Assembly (NCBI GenBank): GCA_039819785.1
Contig: JBCBRH010000008.1
Location: 1 to 64,000 of the forward strand
From: JBCBRD01 sp039819785
GTDB taxonomy: Bacteria; Pseudomonadota; Alphaproteobacteria; Rhizobiales; Hyphomicrobiaceae
Length of the DNA stretch: 64,000 bases
Direction of reading: 5' to 3'
Positions within the stretch are counted from its first letter, which is position 1, and every line of letters begins with the position of its first letter. Shown in pieces: positions 34,845 to 44,613 of this stretch. A program made the translations under genes and the position numbers. The notes under the pieces were generated by a model. It did not search any database, was not told where the DNA came from, and saw only the letters and a list, made by a program, of their open reading frames with translations.

Positions 34845-36461
34845 ATGGCCAAACGCAAGCAGGCAAAGACGATCGATGACAAACCCTCAAAGCGGGCGAC
34901 ATCCCAGACTGCGAAGGGGACGGACGGGCCGCGCATTGTTCACATTCTGGGCGATCAGCTTTCGCCCTCAATTGCCGCGCTGAAGGCCGCAGACAAAGCC
35001 CGCGACGTCGTTTTGCTGTGTGAGGTTCACGATGAGACGACCTATGTCCGCCATCACAAAAAGAAGATCGCACTGATCTTATCGGCCATGCGTCACTTCG
35101 CAGACGAACTGCGTGGGGACGGGTGGACGGTGGATTACGTGATGCTGGACGATAAACGCAACAGCGGTTCATTTCGTGGTGAAGTGGGACGGGCGGTTGA
35201 ACGTCACGGGGCATGCGCCGTCATCGTGACGGAACCGGGGGAGTATCGCGTCAGGTCCGACATGGACGGTTGGTCGGATGCGTTTGATGTTGATGTCGAC
35301 ATCCTGGATGACGACCGGTTTGTGTGTTCGATCGCTGAGTTTGAGACCTGGGCGAAAGACCGCAAGGCGCTGCGGATGGAAAATTTCTATCGCGAGATGC
35401 GCAAGTCGACCGGATTATTGATGGATGGTGATCAACCGGTCGGAGATAAATGGAATTTTGATCACGACAACCGAAAGCCCGCCAAATCCGATTTGTTCAT
35501 GCCGAAGCGTACATGGTTTGAACCGGATGTCACCACGCAAGCGGTCCTGGATCTGGTTGGACAGCGGTTCGACAATCATTTCGGCGACCTGGAACCGTTT
35601 CGATTTGCGGTGACGCGGCCTGATGCGGAGGCTGTTTTTCAGCATTTCCTGGATGATTGCCTGGAGCGGTTCGGGGATTATCAAGATGCGATGCTAGAAG
35701 GTGAGAAGTTCCTTTATCATTCGCTGGTGTCATTCTACATCAATCTGGGGTTACTCGACCCGCTTGATGTGTGCCGGCGGGTGGAAGCGGCCTATCATGA
35801 GAAGGATGCGCCGCTGAATGCGGTTGAAGGTTTTATCCGTCAGATCATCGGTTGGCGGGAATATGTGCGCGGTATCTACTGGCTGAAAATGCCGGACTAT
35901 GCGGAGGAGAATTTTTTCTCGCACAATCGGAGCCTGCCTGATTTTTATTGGACTGGTGAAACAGACATGGCCTGCGTGCGCGCGGCTGTGCAGCAAACCA
36001 AAGAAGAGGCGTATGCCCATCACATTCAACGTCTTATGGTGACGGGCAACTTTGCCATGCTGGCCGGTGTTGACCCCCACGAGGTGCATGAATGGTATCT
36101 GGCGGTTTATGCCGATGCCTACGAATGGGTTGAATTGCCCAATGTGATCGGGATGAGCCAATTTGCTGATGGTGGATTGTTGGGGTCCAAGCCTTACGCG
36201 GCGAGTGCGAATTACATTGATAAGATGTCGGATTATTGCGGCGGCTGTGCTTATGATAAGAAAACCAAGACAAAAGATGACTCGTGTCCGTTCAATTATC
36301 TCTATTGGGATTTCCTGGCGCGCAATGAAGACACGCTGAAGAGCAATCGTCGGATGGGTATGATTTACGGGACGTGGGGGAAAATGAAAACTGCTGATAA
36401 GTTATCGATCCGGGCGCGCTCGCGTGTGTTTCTTGATGACGTCGCGCCGGAAAAGGGGTGA
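34845..36461 (+). CDS. Iron-sulfur bacterial cryptochrome/photolyase (FeS-BCP, CryB/PhrB type)
   Basis: A 538-residue FAD protein of the prokaryotic (6-4) photolyase/cryptochrome class. After a ~28-residue basic lead, the antenna-binding alpha/beta domain starts at RIVHILGDQLSP; the FAD domain includes EGFIRQIIGWREYVRGIYWL and QRLMVTGNFAMLAGVDPHEVHEWYLAVY. The four cluster cysteines are Cys377, Cys465, Cys468 and Cys481, which have exactly the spacing of Agrobacterium PhrB (350, 438, 441, 454). It probably repairs (6-4) photoproducts or senses light. The ATG at 34845 was chosen; downstream yaiI starts 3 bases after its stop. Confidence 0.93.
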   Translation: MAKRKQAKTIDDKPSKRATSQTAKGTDGPRIVHILGDQLSPSIAALKAADKARDVVLLCEVHDETTYVRHHKKKIALILSAMRHFADELRGDGWTVDYVMLDDKRNSGSFRGEVGRAVERHGACAVIVTEPGEYRVRSDMDGWSDAFDVDVDILDDDRFVCSIAEFETWAKDRKALRMENFYREMRKSTGLLMDGDQPVGDKWNFDHDNRKPAKSDLFMPKRTWFEPDVTTQAVLDLVGQRFDNHFGDLEPFRFAVTRPDAEAVFQHFLDDCLERFGDYQDAMLEGEKFLYHSLVSFYINLGLLDPLDVCRRVEAAYHEKDAPLNAVEGFIRQIIGWREYVRGIYWLKMPDYAEENFFSHNRSLPDFYWTGETDMACVRAAVQQTKEEAYAHHIQRLMVTGNFAMLAGVDPHEVHEWYLAVYADAYEWVELPNVIGMSQFADGGLLGSKPYAASANYIDKMSDYCGGCAYDKKTKTKDDSCPFNYLYWDFLARNEDTLKSNRRMGMIYGTWGKMKTADKLSIRARSRVFLDDVAPEKG

Positions 36462-36464
36462 GCG

Positions 36465-36932
36465 TTGCAGTTGCGCATTTTCATTGATGCCGATGCCTGC
36501 CCTGTAAAGGATGAGATCTACAAGGTTGCGTTCCGGTATGAGGTCCCAGTTTTCGTTGTGGCCAACAGTTATATGCGCATCCCAAAGCATGAGCTAATTG
36601 AGCGGGTGGTGGTGAACGACTCTGCCGATGCGGCTGATGATTGGATTGCGGAACGTTGTGATCACGCATCCGTAGTGGTCACCGCCGACATCCCGCTGGC
36701 GGATCGTGCCTTGAAAGCCGGTGCGATTGTCATGTCTTCGACGGGAAAACTGTTTACCGCCGACATGATCGGCATGGCGCTTGCGACCCGTTCGATCATG
36801 CAGGATTTACGGGCCGGGGCTGTCGGTGAAAACCTCGGTGGCCCGTCGGCTTTCACCAAGGCAGACAGGTCACGGTTTTTGTCGGCGCTGGATACAGCGT
36901 TGGTGAAGTTGAAGCGTGAACGGGCGGAGTGA
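36465..36932 (+). CDS. YaiI/YqxD-family (DUF188) protein
   Basis: A 155-residue cytoplasmic protein with the family hallmarks FIDADACPVKDEIYKVA near the N-terminus, a DWIAERC segment and VVTADIPLADRAL, then RRGG-type positions replaced by LGGPSAFTKADRSRFL. The family has a PIN-like fold and its function is not settled. A TTG start with AAGGGG upstream lies 3 bases past the photolyase stop, so the two are co-transcribed. Confidence 0.88.
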   Translation: MQLRIFIDADACPVKDEIYKVAFRYEVPVFVVANSYMRIPKHELIERVVVNDSADAADDWIAERCDHASVVVTADIPLADRALKAGAIVMSSTGKLFTADMIGMALATRSIMQDLRAGAVGENLGGPSAFTKADRSRFLSALDTALVKLKRERAE

Positions 36933-36963
36933 GGTCGTGTCCGCTCTTGGGGCTGTTTGTCTG

Positions 36964-37335
36964 TCAGATGGGTTCGCCGAAAAAGATGAGTAGGGCGTCC
37001 TCGTCGATGACGTGAAACTCACGCTGGCCGTAGTCCTGGGTGAAGGGCGGCCTAACGCGTCCCTTGGGCAATGCGTCGAGCTGTGATTTCAGTTCGGCGT
37101 ATAGATCGTCCAGACCAAGCACGTCGATGTAGCAAGCAACCTGTCGGCGCGGGTCGCTGAGGTCTGTTCCTGGGGCGGCTTCAAGCATGCGGATGCCAAT
37201 GGCGTCGCGGCGCAGGAAGGCATAGTTTTCCTGGCGGTATGTGGCTTTGAACCCCAGCACGTTTTCGAAAAAACTGATGGATTTGTCCAAGTTGGTCACC
37301 GGGACCATGGGCGTGATGCGGGCCATTTCAGCCAT
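36964..37335 (-). CDS. VOC (glyoxalase/bleomycin-resistance) family protein
   Basis: A 123-residue single-domain vicinal-oxygen-chelate protein. It starts with ITPMVPVTNLDKSISFFENVLGFKATYR, has LEAAPGTDLSDPR and ends with the typical QREFHVIDEDALLIFFGE. Such proteins are dimeric metal-dependent enzymes or drug-binding proteins; the metal ligands cannot be assigned with confidence. It converges on yaiI. Confidence 0.85.
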   Translation of the reverse strand: MAEMARITPMVPVTNLDKSISFFENVLGFKATYRQENYAFLRRDAIGIRMLEAAPGTDLSDPRRQVACYIDVLGLDDLYAELKSQLDALPKGRVRPPFTQDYGQREFHVIDEDALLIFFGEPI

Positions 37336-37459
37336 TGTGGTCGGCTCTCTCTTTGTGCTTGCGAAGCGGGTTGCTCACGCATTCTTGCTTTGCCTTCACG
37401 GAACGTTCCAGGAGACGCTTGATCGGAACGGATTGTGATGATTGTGAGGACGTCTGGGT

Positions 37460-38050
37460 ATGGCAACCAGGGTGATGAGCATGACGCGCCGTAACGTGAT
37501 CGTTGGCGCTGCCGCTGGGATTGCGTCCGCCGGTGTGTTTTTGCCAGGTGGTCCTGCGGCTGCCACCCGGGTTGGGTGCCGGGCGCCGCAATGGGCCATC
37601 ACCCAGTGGATCAATGGCAACCCTGGCAACGTTGATACGCTGTCGGGGAAGGTGGTCGTGATCGATTTCTTTCAGCTCTGGTGCCCCGGGTGTAACTCGT
37701 TTTCCGGACCGCTGATTTCGGAATGGCAGCAGACGTTTGCCGATGAGATTTCCGATGGGCGGCTGGTGCTGGTGAAAATCCATACGGTGTTTGAGGGGCG
37801 TAGCGTGCAGACGGTTGAACGTCTGAAGACATATATCGTGGAAAAAGACATTACGCTCCCTGTCGGCGTCGACGCGCACGTCGAGGGCCAGCGGCTTCCG
37901 GTGACGATGAAGCGATATGCGACACGCGGGACGCCGGAGATGGCCGTCATCGATCGGGATGGGATTATTCGTTTTCAGAAGTTCGGTTTTTTTGAGCCGG
38001 TGCCCGTTGAAGCAATGATCCGGGATTTGATGGGGCGGAGACGTGCCTGA
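37460..38050 (+). CDS. Tat-exported TlpA-like thioredoxin-fold protein
   Basis: A 196-residue protein with a twin-arginine signal (MTRRNVIVGAAAGIASAG), then a thioredoxin fold: KVVVIDFFQLWCPGC (active-site CPGC near residue 80), a long loop, and GTPEMAVIDRDGIIRFQKFG with the cis-proline. It is probably a periplasmic thiol oxidoreductase. Tat export is unusual for small redoxins, which may carry no cofactor. The ATG at 37475 or 37481 could be the real start; both leave the signal intact. Confidence 0.82.
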   Translation: MATRVMSMTRRNVIVGAAAGIASAGVFLPGGPAAATRVGCRAPQWAITQWINGNPGNVDTLSGKVVVIDFFQLWCPGCNSFSGPLISEWQQTFADEISDGRLVLVKIHTVFEGRSVQTVERLKTYIVEKDITLPVGVDAHVEGQRLPVTMKRYATRGTPEMAVIDRDGIIRFQKFGFFEPVPVEAMIRDLMGRRRA

Positions 38051-38065
38051 TCTTCGATTGGCCGG

Positions 38066-38206
38066 TTAGCGACTGCGGCGGCAGCGGTCCGAACAGTATT
38101 TGACCTCGTCCCAGACCTTTTCCCATTTTTTCCGCCAGGTGAAAGGCCGCCCGCAGGTGATGCAGGTTTTTTGCGGCAGGTCGGATTTTTTCCGGTTGGC
38201 AGGCAT
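38066..38206 (-). CDS. DUF2256 small zinc-ribbon protein
   Basis: A 46-residue protein on the minus strand, starting at an ATG (38204-38206) and ending at TAA. It reads MPANRKKSDLPQKTCITC, then GRPFTWRKKWEKVWDEVKYC and SDRC, matching the DUF2256 pattern: a basic lead, CX2C, the FxWRKKWxxxWxxVxYCSxxCR segment, and a basic end. The four Cys should bind one zinc. In many genomes this family is found with cryptochromes/photolyases, which fits the iron-sulfur photolyase 1.6 kb away. It is easily missed because of its size. Confidence 0.85.
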   Translation of the reverse strand: MPANRKKSDLPQKTCITCGRPFTWRKKWEKVWDEVKYCSDRCRRSR

Positions 38207-38317
38207 GATCGTACCTTGTGCCTTTGATCATGGTCCGGGCCCGACGCGAATTCTCACGAGCTATGGGGCTATGGGGCTATGGCAGAGCCACCGCGGAATG
38301 TGCTTGCGCACAACGGG

Positions 38318-40444
38318 CTAGCGTCCCTCACGCCACCAAGCGAGTGAGATGACGAACAGCAATGCGGCCAATGCCAGAAGGCCCTCGAACATCGGTGTGA
38401 TTTTCACGCCCTTGGTGAGGTAGGCTTGGCGGTCACGGAGGGCCATCCAGTTTGATCCTGAAAACACTCTGGCACCCGATAACATCGTGACACGTGGCAC
38501 ATCGGCGTCGAGCGCCTCGGTTGCCGCTGATAGAAGACTGTCACTTGCAGTCCAGAACGCGCCGCCTCCGCTGGCGTCTTGAATGGGCTTCAGTTTTTTT
38601 GCCGTGGCCGTGACTTCACTCATTTCCCGGGCATCTTGAATCCCAGCAAGTGCGACGGCCGTCAGCGGTTCGATCGGGCCTGGGGTCGTGGCTTTGTAAA
38701 GGCCTGGGATCTTCACATCGATGGTGGACCGCCAGACGCCGTCGGAGACCTTTTCCAACGTTACCGTCTGCTTCTCATCTTTTGGCGAAATCACTTCGAC
38801 GGGCTCGACGGCTTCCAGCATGGTCCGTCGTTCGAGTGTGACTTTGAGCCCCTTTGCATCAGCAAACAGACGTTCTTCTTCAAGGTCGGGCTCTTTCATA
38901 AGCCAATGAGACAGTCGGCGAAGCAGATCGGTGTGCGGGCCACCTCCCTCAAAGCCGCGTGCCCAAAGCCAGGCCTGGTCCGATGTCAGCAAGGCCACGC
39001 GGCCTTCGCCGTTGCGGTCCAGGATCAAGAGCGGCTGATCATCCGCGCCGGTCATCACTGTGCTGCCGCGGTCGGAACTGACTTCCACTTGCCGGAACCA
39101 CCGTCCCCAGGTCGGGTCTTGGTCAAGGCCGCGGGAGCCCGGTAGATCTCGGGTGACGGGGTGCTTCAGGCCTTTAGCGGTGACTTTGGCCTTGAAGGGT
39201 TCTTCTAAGACGCGGCCGGTGGGGATGGCCGGCAGCACAGGCGCGAGTGGTGTGCGGTACAACGAGAGATTGCCTGCGTAGTCGTCACCCGCGGCGACAA
39301 GCACCGCGCCACCGTGGTTGGCGACGTAACGCGAGATGTTGTCGTAGTAGAGCAGTTGCAGGATGCCGCGATGCTGGTAGCGGTCAAAAATGATCAAGTC
39401 GAAGTCGCGAATTTTATCTGAGAAGAGCTCGCGCGTCGGGAAAGCAATCAAGGACAGCTGGTTGATGGGCGTGCCGTCCTGTTTTTCAGGCGGGCGCAGA
39501 ATCGTAAAGTGGACGAGGTCAACCGCTGCGTCCGATTTGAGAAGGTTGCGCCATGTCCGTTCACCGGCATGAGGCTCGCCTGAGACCAGCAAAACGCGCA
39601 GATTTTCTCGCACACCCTGGGCGGAGACAACGGTGCGATTGTTGGCTGGTGTCAGTTCGCCTTCGGCCGTTTCGATATCAAGCTCAACAATATTGGTGCC
39701 GGCATGCGGGAAGGGCATGTCGACGGATACGTTGCGGCCGATTTGGACTTTTCGGATTTCATCGGCTTCGCCCTGGCGGCGGATGCGCAGTGTAACGGGG
39801 AGACTGTCGCCCGGCGTCTTGCCGATTTCGGTAACTTTCAGTTCGATATCGCGCGATTGGCCGACAATGCCGTAGCGTGGAGCCTTGAGTATTTCGATGC
39901 GGCGATCGAACTCGTCCTTGGTGCCGGTCAGCAGGGCGTGAACGGGGGCATCGAAGCCAAGACTTGAAAGCTTGTCCGGCACGTCGTGGACCTGACCGTC
40001 GGTGACCATGATCACCCCGGCGATGCGGTCACTTGGTGTTGTGGACAGGACAGCGTTGAGCTCGCCGAAAAGCTGTGTGCCGGATGTCGATCCATCAGAT
40101 GCCGAACGGGCGACGATGGTTTTGACTTCGAGGTTTTGGATACGGGCGAGGCGAGCGTCCAAGGCCTCGCGAACCGCTTTGGTTTGCTCCGGGCGGTTCG
40201 CAAGCGCCTGCGAAGTTGTTTCATCGATGACGACAATGGCGATGTTGGCCAGCGTGTCGCGTTCTTCTTCCTTCAAGGTCGGGTTGAGAAGCGCGAGAAA
40301 GAGCGTGGCCAGGGCCAGTGCGCGCAGGGCTGCACCGCGCGTACGCCGAATGAACAAAACGGCGACGAGCAGGATTGCGATGGCGCCTGCGACGTAGAAG
40401 AAAATGTCTGGCAGAAGTGGTGCGAAATCGACGGACCAGTTCAT
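38318..40444 (-). CDS. Membrane protein of MoxR operon (VWA/GATase-like)
   Basis: A 708-residue protein with two N-terminal membrane helices (IFFYVAGAIAILLVAVLFI and ALALATLFLALLNPT) and one at the C-terminus (LLALAALLFVISLAWW). Between them lie a degenerate VWA-like domain (IAIVVIDETTSQ with no full MIDAS, then GVIMVTDGQVHD) and a class I glutamine-amidotransferase-like domain (RVLLVSGEPHAGERTW, GGAVLVAAGDDYAG, GEGRVALLTSDQAWLW). It is the last gene of the MoxR operon. It is thought from such operons to work with MoxR ATPases in envelope protein assembly; the exact substrate is unknown. Confidence 0.82.
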   Translation of the reverse strand: MNWSVDFAPLLPDIFFYVAGAIAILLVAVLFIRRTRGAALRALALATLFLALLNPTLKEEERDTLANIAIVVIDETTSQALANRPEQTKAVREALDARLARIQNLEVKTIVARSASDGSTSGTQLFGELNAVLSTTPSDRIAGVIMVTDGQVHDVPDKLSSLGFDAPVHALLTGTKDEFDRRIEILKAPRYGIVGQSRDIELKVTEIGKTPGDSLPVTLRIRRQGEADEIRKVQIGRNVSVDMPFPHAGTNIVELDIETAEGELTPANNRTVVSAQGVRENLRVLLVSGEPHAGERTWRNLLKSDAAVDLVHFTILRPPEKQDGTPINQLSLIAFPTRELFSDKIRDFDLIIFDRYQHRGILQLLYYDNISRYVANHGGAVLVAAGDDYAGNLSLYRTPLAPVLPAIPTGRVLEEPFKAKVTAKGLKHPVTRDLPGSRGLDQDPTWGRWFRQVEVSSDRGSTVMTGADDQPLLILDRNGEGRVALLTSDQAWLWARGFEGGGPHTDLLRRLSHWLMKEPDLEEERLFADAKGLKVTLERRTMLEAVEPVEVISPKDEKQTVTLEKVSDGVWRSTIDVKIPGLYKATTPGPIEPLTAVALAGIQDAREMSEVTATAKKLKPIQDASGGGAFWTASDSLLSAATEALDADVPRVTMLSGARVFSGSNWMALRDRQAYLTKGVKITPMFEGLLALAALLFVISLAWWREGR

Positions 40445-40574
40445 GTCGTCTCCTTCGCGTTGAAGTTGGCTGGATTAGCTGTGGGCGTTTTGGACGGTTT
40501 CATTCGTGACGTCTGCCGTTGTGAGAGTGGCACGTCTGATTGTGAAGGTTTCTCTGGTGGTGGACTGTGGCTGG

Positions 40575-43553
40575 TCATTGACCCAGCCTTTCGAGCAGAG
40601 CCGGAACGTGCACCTGGTCTGCTTTGTAGTTCCCCGTCAGGGCGTGCATGACGATATTGATCCCGGTACGAAACGCCATTTCACGCTGGCGTTCACCACC
40701 TGGAACGGTGGGATAGAACGGGCGGCCGCGCTCGTCGATTGCCCAGGCGGAGGCGAAGTCGTTGGACGTGATGAGGATCGAGCTTACACCGTCTGCCTGG
40801 CGGGCTTGCCGGTTTGGGTTGTCCTGTGCTTCAACAGCGCCAGCTTCGACCCAAAGCTGTCCGCCATCCCAACGTCCCGGGAAGGCACGCAACAGATAGA
40901 ATGACTTGGTGAGCACGTGACCTTCAGGGACTGGTTCAAGTCTTGGAATATCGAGACGGGCGAGAATGCGCTGGAGCGGCGTTTCGTCCAGGCCGAGCCC
41001 GAGGCTTGATGGTGTCCCCAGTCCGTGGTCGCGCGTGTCGAAGATGATCATGCCGCCTTGCTTCATGTAGGCATCGATCTTGGCGACGGTTTCTTCGGAC
41101 AACGGTTTCGCGTTCTCCAACACTGGCCAGTAGAGCACGGGATAAAAAGCGATGACGTCATCGTTGATGTTCACCGCCATGGGATCGCCGGGTGTGACGG
41201 CTGTCCGTAATGTCAGGATGCGGCAGAGACCGGCGAGCCCGACGCGGCTGATCTGGTCGACCTCGTCATCACCGGTGACGACGTAGCCGATGGTGACCTT
41301 GCTTGTTGCCAGTGCAGCGATGGCTGCTGCGGCAGCATCAACCGGTTGCGAGACCGACGGTGTCGTGTTGGCCAGAGGCGACTGAGCGTGTGCCGCATTG
41401 GGTGTGGTTGTCGTAAGCGCAAAGGCGCTGGCGGCGACTGCAATAATGATTATGCCTGCTGCGCTGGCCGGTGCGGGGGCCGATGGCTGGTTGCCGCGGG
41501 ACTTGAACAGGCGGCCACCGGACTGGAGCAACAAGACGGCGATCACATCCACCAGCAAAAGGGTCAATGCAATGGCGAGCAGCCACGGTTTCAGCGGCGT
41601 TGAGTCTTCCTCGGTAAACCCGCGCATTTCCGCGCCAGCAGGTGTTGGGAGTGGTTTGAGGTCGTCGGTATGACGCATGACATTCAATGATCGCGGGCTG
41701 CCGCCAGGGCCATAGTAGCCGGGTGGATGATCGAGGCCGGGGGAGATGTCGTCCAATTGTGAAAGCGTCAGCGCGCGTGCTGTCGGTGGCGGCGGACGAA
41801 GTGCTCCGAATCCATCCAGTGTCTGCAGCGGCGGCAGATTAGTCAGCGAGGCTGCAGGTGCGGACGCTGATGCGTCGCCATCAGTTGCGGCTTCGGTCTG
41901 AGCTGATGTCGTGATGCTTGGTGTGGTGTCATCCGTTGGCGCACCTCCGCCAATCCGGGCCATCGCTGAGACGCGTCTCAACATATCCACGAACAGACCT
42001 GATAGCGGCAGGTTGGACCAATCGGAATTGGCAGTCACATGGAACAACACGAGTTGTCCGTCTCCGAGCTTTCTGGCGGTGACCAAAGGTGTGCCGTCTT
42101 CAAGGCTGGCCCAAACCGCTGTTTGACCGGTCAGCTTCGTCGGATCAGCCAGCACCTGACGACTGATGCGAACGTCGGATGCGATTGGAAGACCGACGAA
42201 GGGACTGTCGTCGGGGAACGCCGCCATCGGCTGTGGCTTTGACCACGACAGTGCACCACCCAGTGTTCGTCCCCCGATGCGCAGGCTGGCCGGGAGTAGA
42301 TCGTCACCCCCTTTTTCGAGGCGGGGACCTGAGAACCTGACGAGAATGCCGCCTTTGGACACCCAATCACGAACGTCCTCTGCGACTGCGCCGCGCAGGG
42401 TGCCGATGTCAGCCATCATGATGATGCCTGCGTTTCTCTGAAGCGCTTCGTCGACACCTGCTGCAAGATTTGCGCCCGCGGGCTTCACGATTTCAGCAAA
42501 CGGGATCAGCGCTTTCTCAATGTAATGCAGCGGGCCCAGCAGGGGTTGAGCCTTTTCTCTCGCCTCACCTGAAAGGAGGGCGACGCGCTGCCACTGATCG
42601 CGGGCATCGAGAAGGTGGACGCTGCCAGCCGATGGCATTCCCGAGATCGCAATGCGCGTAATCTGGTTGCGCAATTCAAGAGGCAGTTCAAACGATGTGG
42701 TGGTGGATGTTTCGTTCACGTCGAGTGCGAAGGTTGCTTCGCCCAATTGTTCATCCTTGGCGGAGAAGGCTTGCAAGACACCGGCGTGGGCCGCGCCGCC
42801 CGTGCTGGTGACGCGCGCGGACAGCTTTCCGTCCGCGCCGACTTCTGCCGTCAGCCCAAGTGCGGCTCCGGCTGCATCATCCGCGATAACGACAAACGAG
42901 CCGCTTGTGGCAGCGGCCTTTAAGCTGTCCGCGAAGTTGGCGTCCGCTGCTTCATCATGTGCGATGCCGTCGGTGAGCCAGACCACGGCTGTGCCATCTG
43001 GTGTTTGTGCGCCAAAGGCCGATGTCAGTGCAGCGAGGCTGCCCACGCGGTCGGGTGCGAACGGCTGTGGGATAACAGCGCCAAGCGTTGTTCGGGCGTC
43101 GGGGGGGCTTTCAAGGCGCAAGGTTGGTGATTTGGCGGCAGCTGCCGTGGGCAGGATCATGATCGGGCGGGAGTCGCGTTCAGCCAAGTCGATCATGCGC
43201 TCGGCCATAGTGATCCGTTCACTCCAACGCGGTGCCGACGCCCAGCCGTTGTCCACGACGATCAGCAGCGGTCCTTCGCCTGCAACCGGCTGATCTTTGC
43301 TGGGGTTCAGGATCGGCTGCGCGAGGGCGAAGATGACCAACGCAGCCGCAAGTAGTCGAAGGAGGAGCAGCCACCACGGCGTGGTGGCAGGTGTTTTCTC
43401 CCGGTTCTCGATGCCGACGAGGATGCGTGTCGGCGGGAAATTAATCTGCTGGGGACGTGGTGGAACGGTGCGCAGCAGCCAATAAATCAGAGGCAACGCG
43501 GCCAGCCCGGTCAGAAGCCACGGGCTTAGGAATACGAATGCACCAAGGCTCAT
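40575..43553 (-). CDS. BatA-like N-terminal plus DUF4159 membrane protein
   Basis: A 992-residue protein. It begins with the BatA/aerotolerance N-terminal pair of helices (FLSPWLLTGLAALPLIYWLLRTVPPRP, then WWLLLLRLLAAALVIFALAQPIL), a VWA-like region (LLIVVDNGWASAPRW), further loop domains, helices near 660 and 705, and a C-terminal DUF4159 domain (VTIGYVVTGDDEVDQISRVGL, AFYPVLYWPV, GGMIIFDTRD, then FPGRWDGG). Its ATG overlaps the DUF58 stop (ATGA), so the two are coupled. It is the large middle subunit of the alphaproteobacterial MoxR operon. Confidence 0.88.
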   Translation of the reverse strand: MSLGAFVFLSPWLLTGLAALPLIYWLLRTVPPRPQQINFPPTRILVGIENREKTPATTPWWLLLLRLLAAALVIFALAQPILNPSKDQPVAGEGPLLIVVDNGWASAPRWSERITMAERMIDLAERDSRPIMILPTAAAAKSPTLRLESPPDARTTLGAVIPQPFAPDRVGSLAALTSAFGAQTPDGTAVVWLTDGIAHDEAADANFADSLKAAATSGSFVVIADDAAGAALGLTAEVGADGKLSARVTSTGGAAHAGVLQAFSAKDEQLGEATFALDVNETSTTTSFELPLELRNQITRIAISGMPSAGSVHLLDARDQWQRVALLSGEAREKAQPLLGPLHYIEKALIPFAEIVKPAGANLAAGVDEALQRNAGIIMMADIGTLRGAVAEDVRDWVSKGGILVRFSGPRLEKGGDDLLPASLRIGGRTLGGALSWSKPQPMAAFPDDSPFVGLPIASDVRISRQVLADPTKLTGQTAVWASLEDGTPLVTARKLGDGQLVLFHVTANSDWSNLPLSGLFVDMLRRVSAMARIGGGAPTDDTTPSITTSAQTEAATDGDASASAPAASLTNLPPLQTLDGFGALRPPPPTARALTLSQLDDISPGLDHPPGYYGPGGSPRSLNVMRHTDDLKPLPTPAGAEMRGFTEEDSTPLKPWLLAIALTLLLVDVIAVLLLQSGGRLFKSRGNQPSAPAPASAAGIIIIAVAASAFALTTTTPNAAHAQSPLANTTPSVSQPVDAAAAAIAALATSKVTIGYVVTGDDEVDQISRVGLAGLCRILTLRTAVTPGDPMAVNINDDVIAFYPVLYWPVLENAKPLSEETVAKIDAYMKQGGMIIFDTRDHGLGTPSSLGLGLDETPLQRILARLDIPRLEPVPEGHVLTKSFYLLRAFPGRWDGGQLWVEAGAVEAQDNPNRQARQADGVSSILITSNDFASAWAIDERGRPFYPTVPGGERQREMAFRTGINIVMHALTGNYKADQVHVPALLERLGQ

Positions 43554-44608
43554 AGTGCGCCTCCGGACCCGACATTGCTTGGTGCTGTGTTTGCTGGCTC
43601 TGATGCTGCAGGCGTGGATGCTTGCGTTGATGACTCGTATGCCGACGAGCCGCTTGCCGACGAAACGGGCGCTGACGATTGAGCGCGGCCTGATGTATCG
43701 CTCAGGCGGGCCATGAGTGACAACAGTGGTTCGGAAGCAGGTCTGTCTGTGTGGTGGACCATGAACGACCAGCCCAGTTTCTGAGTGAGTTCGATGATCT
43801 GCTCACGGTGGCGCTTGAGGCGGGATTGGTAAACGTCGCGAAGGCTTTCGGCCCGGTCGGCGACCCAGCGTTGCTGCCCGCTTGGGCTGATGAATTCGGC
43901 TCTGCCTTCATAGGGCAACGTTTCTTCAGCTGGATCTAGGATCTGTACGACGTGCCCCGTAACGCCGGCGCTGGAAAGCGTATGCAGACGTTCGGCCAGT
44001 TTTTCAGGCGGGTTCAGGAAGTCGCTAAACAGTATCGGCGTCGAGAAACGCGGCAGAACTGTTTTCGGCGGGAGGCCTGCAATCAGCAACTTGGCTTCAG
44101 CGTTCGCTGCGAGCGTTTCGGCGAAACGCGCCATGGTTTTGCGATTGGCGCTGGGGTTCGTCAGTCCGATCAAGGAGACGCGTTCGCCGCCGCGCACCAG
44201 CATTTCACAGGTAGCCAGCAGTAAGATAATTGCGCGGTCACGCTTTGGGGTCTGGCTAAGGTGACTGCAAAACGACATGGAGCGCGAAAGATCGAGCCAG
44301 AGGTAAAGTGTGTGGGCGGCTTCCCATTCGCGTTCGCGGACGAAGACATGGGATGAACTGGCTGTTCGCCGCCAATCGATCAGAGTCGTGGGGTCGGTGC
44401 TCTCGTATTGCCGGAACTGCCAGAAGGTTTCACCAGGCCCGGCTCGGCGACGCCCGTGGATTCCATGGGCGACCGTCGAGGCGATGCGGCTTGCTTCCAT
44501 CAGCAACTCAGGGAGGCGCGAAGCGACGTCATGCGCTTTTTCTTCAAGCGCAATCAGCCGCTTTGAATTGCCGGCGGGCGAGCTTGCCGTTGTTCGGACG
44601 CCCCGCAT
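43550..44608 (-). CDS. DUF58 protein of MoxR operon
   Basis: A 352-residue cytoplasmic protein. The DUF58 signature GRRRAGPGETFWQFRQYESTDPTTLIDWRRTASS near residue 52 is clear, followed by a VWA-like core (TLYLWLDLSRSMSF with DxSxS MIDAS) and SDFLNPPEKLAERLHTL. A Ser/Ala-rich tail follows. In MoxR systems this protein is the partner of the ATPase. It lies between moxR (5-base gap) and the BatA/DUF4159 gene (4-base overlap). Confidence 0.92.
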   Translation of the reverse strand: MRGVRTTASSPAGNSKRLIALEEKAHDVASRLPELLMEASRIASTVAHGIHGRRRAGPGETFWQFRQYESTDPTTLIDWRRTASSSHVFVREREWEAAHTLYLWLDLSRSMSFCSHLSQTPKRDRAIILLLATCEMLVRGGERVSLIGLTNPSANRKTMARFAETLAANAEAKLLIAGLPPKTVLPRFSTPILFSDFLNPPEKLAERLHTLSSAGVTGHVVQILDPAEETLPYEGRAEFISPSGQQRWVADRAESLRDVYQSRLKRHREQIIELTQKLGWSFMVHHTDRPASEPLLSLMARLSDTSGRAQSSAPVSSASGSSAYESSTQASTPAASEPANTAPSNVGSGGAL

Positions 44609-44613
44609 CGAGA

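Noticed and set aside
38262..38281. Short tandem repeat of GGGCTATG
   Set aside because: Only about two and a half copies of eight bases; no functional meaning is evident.
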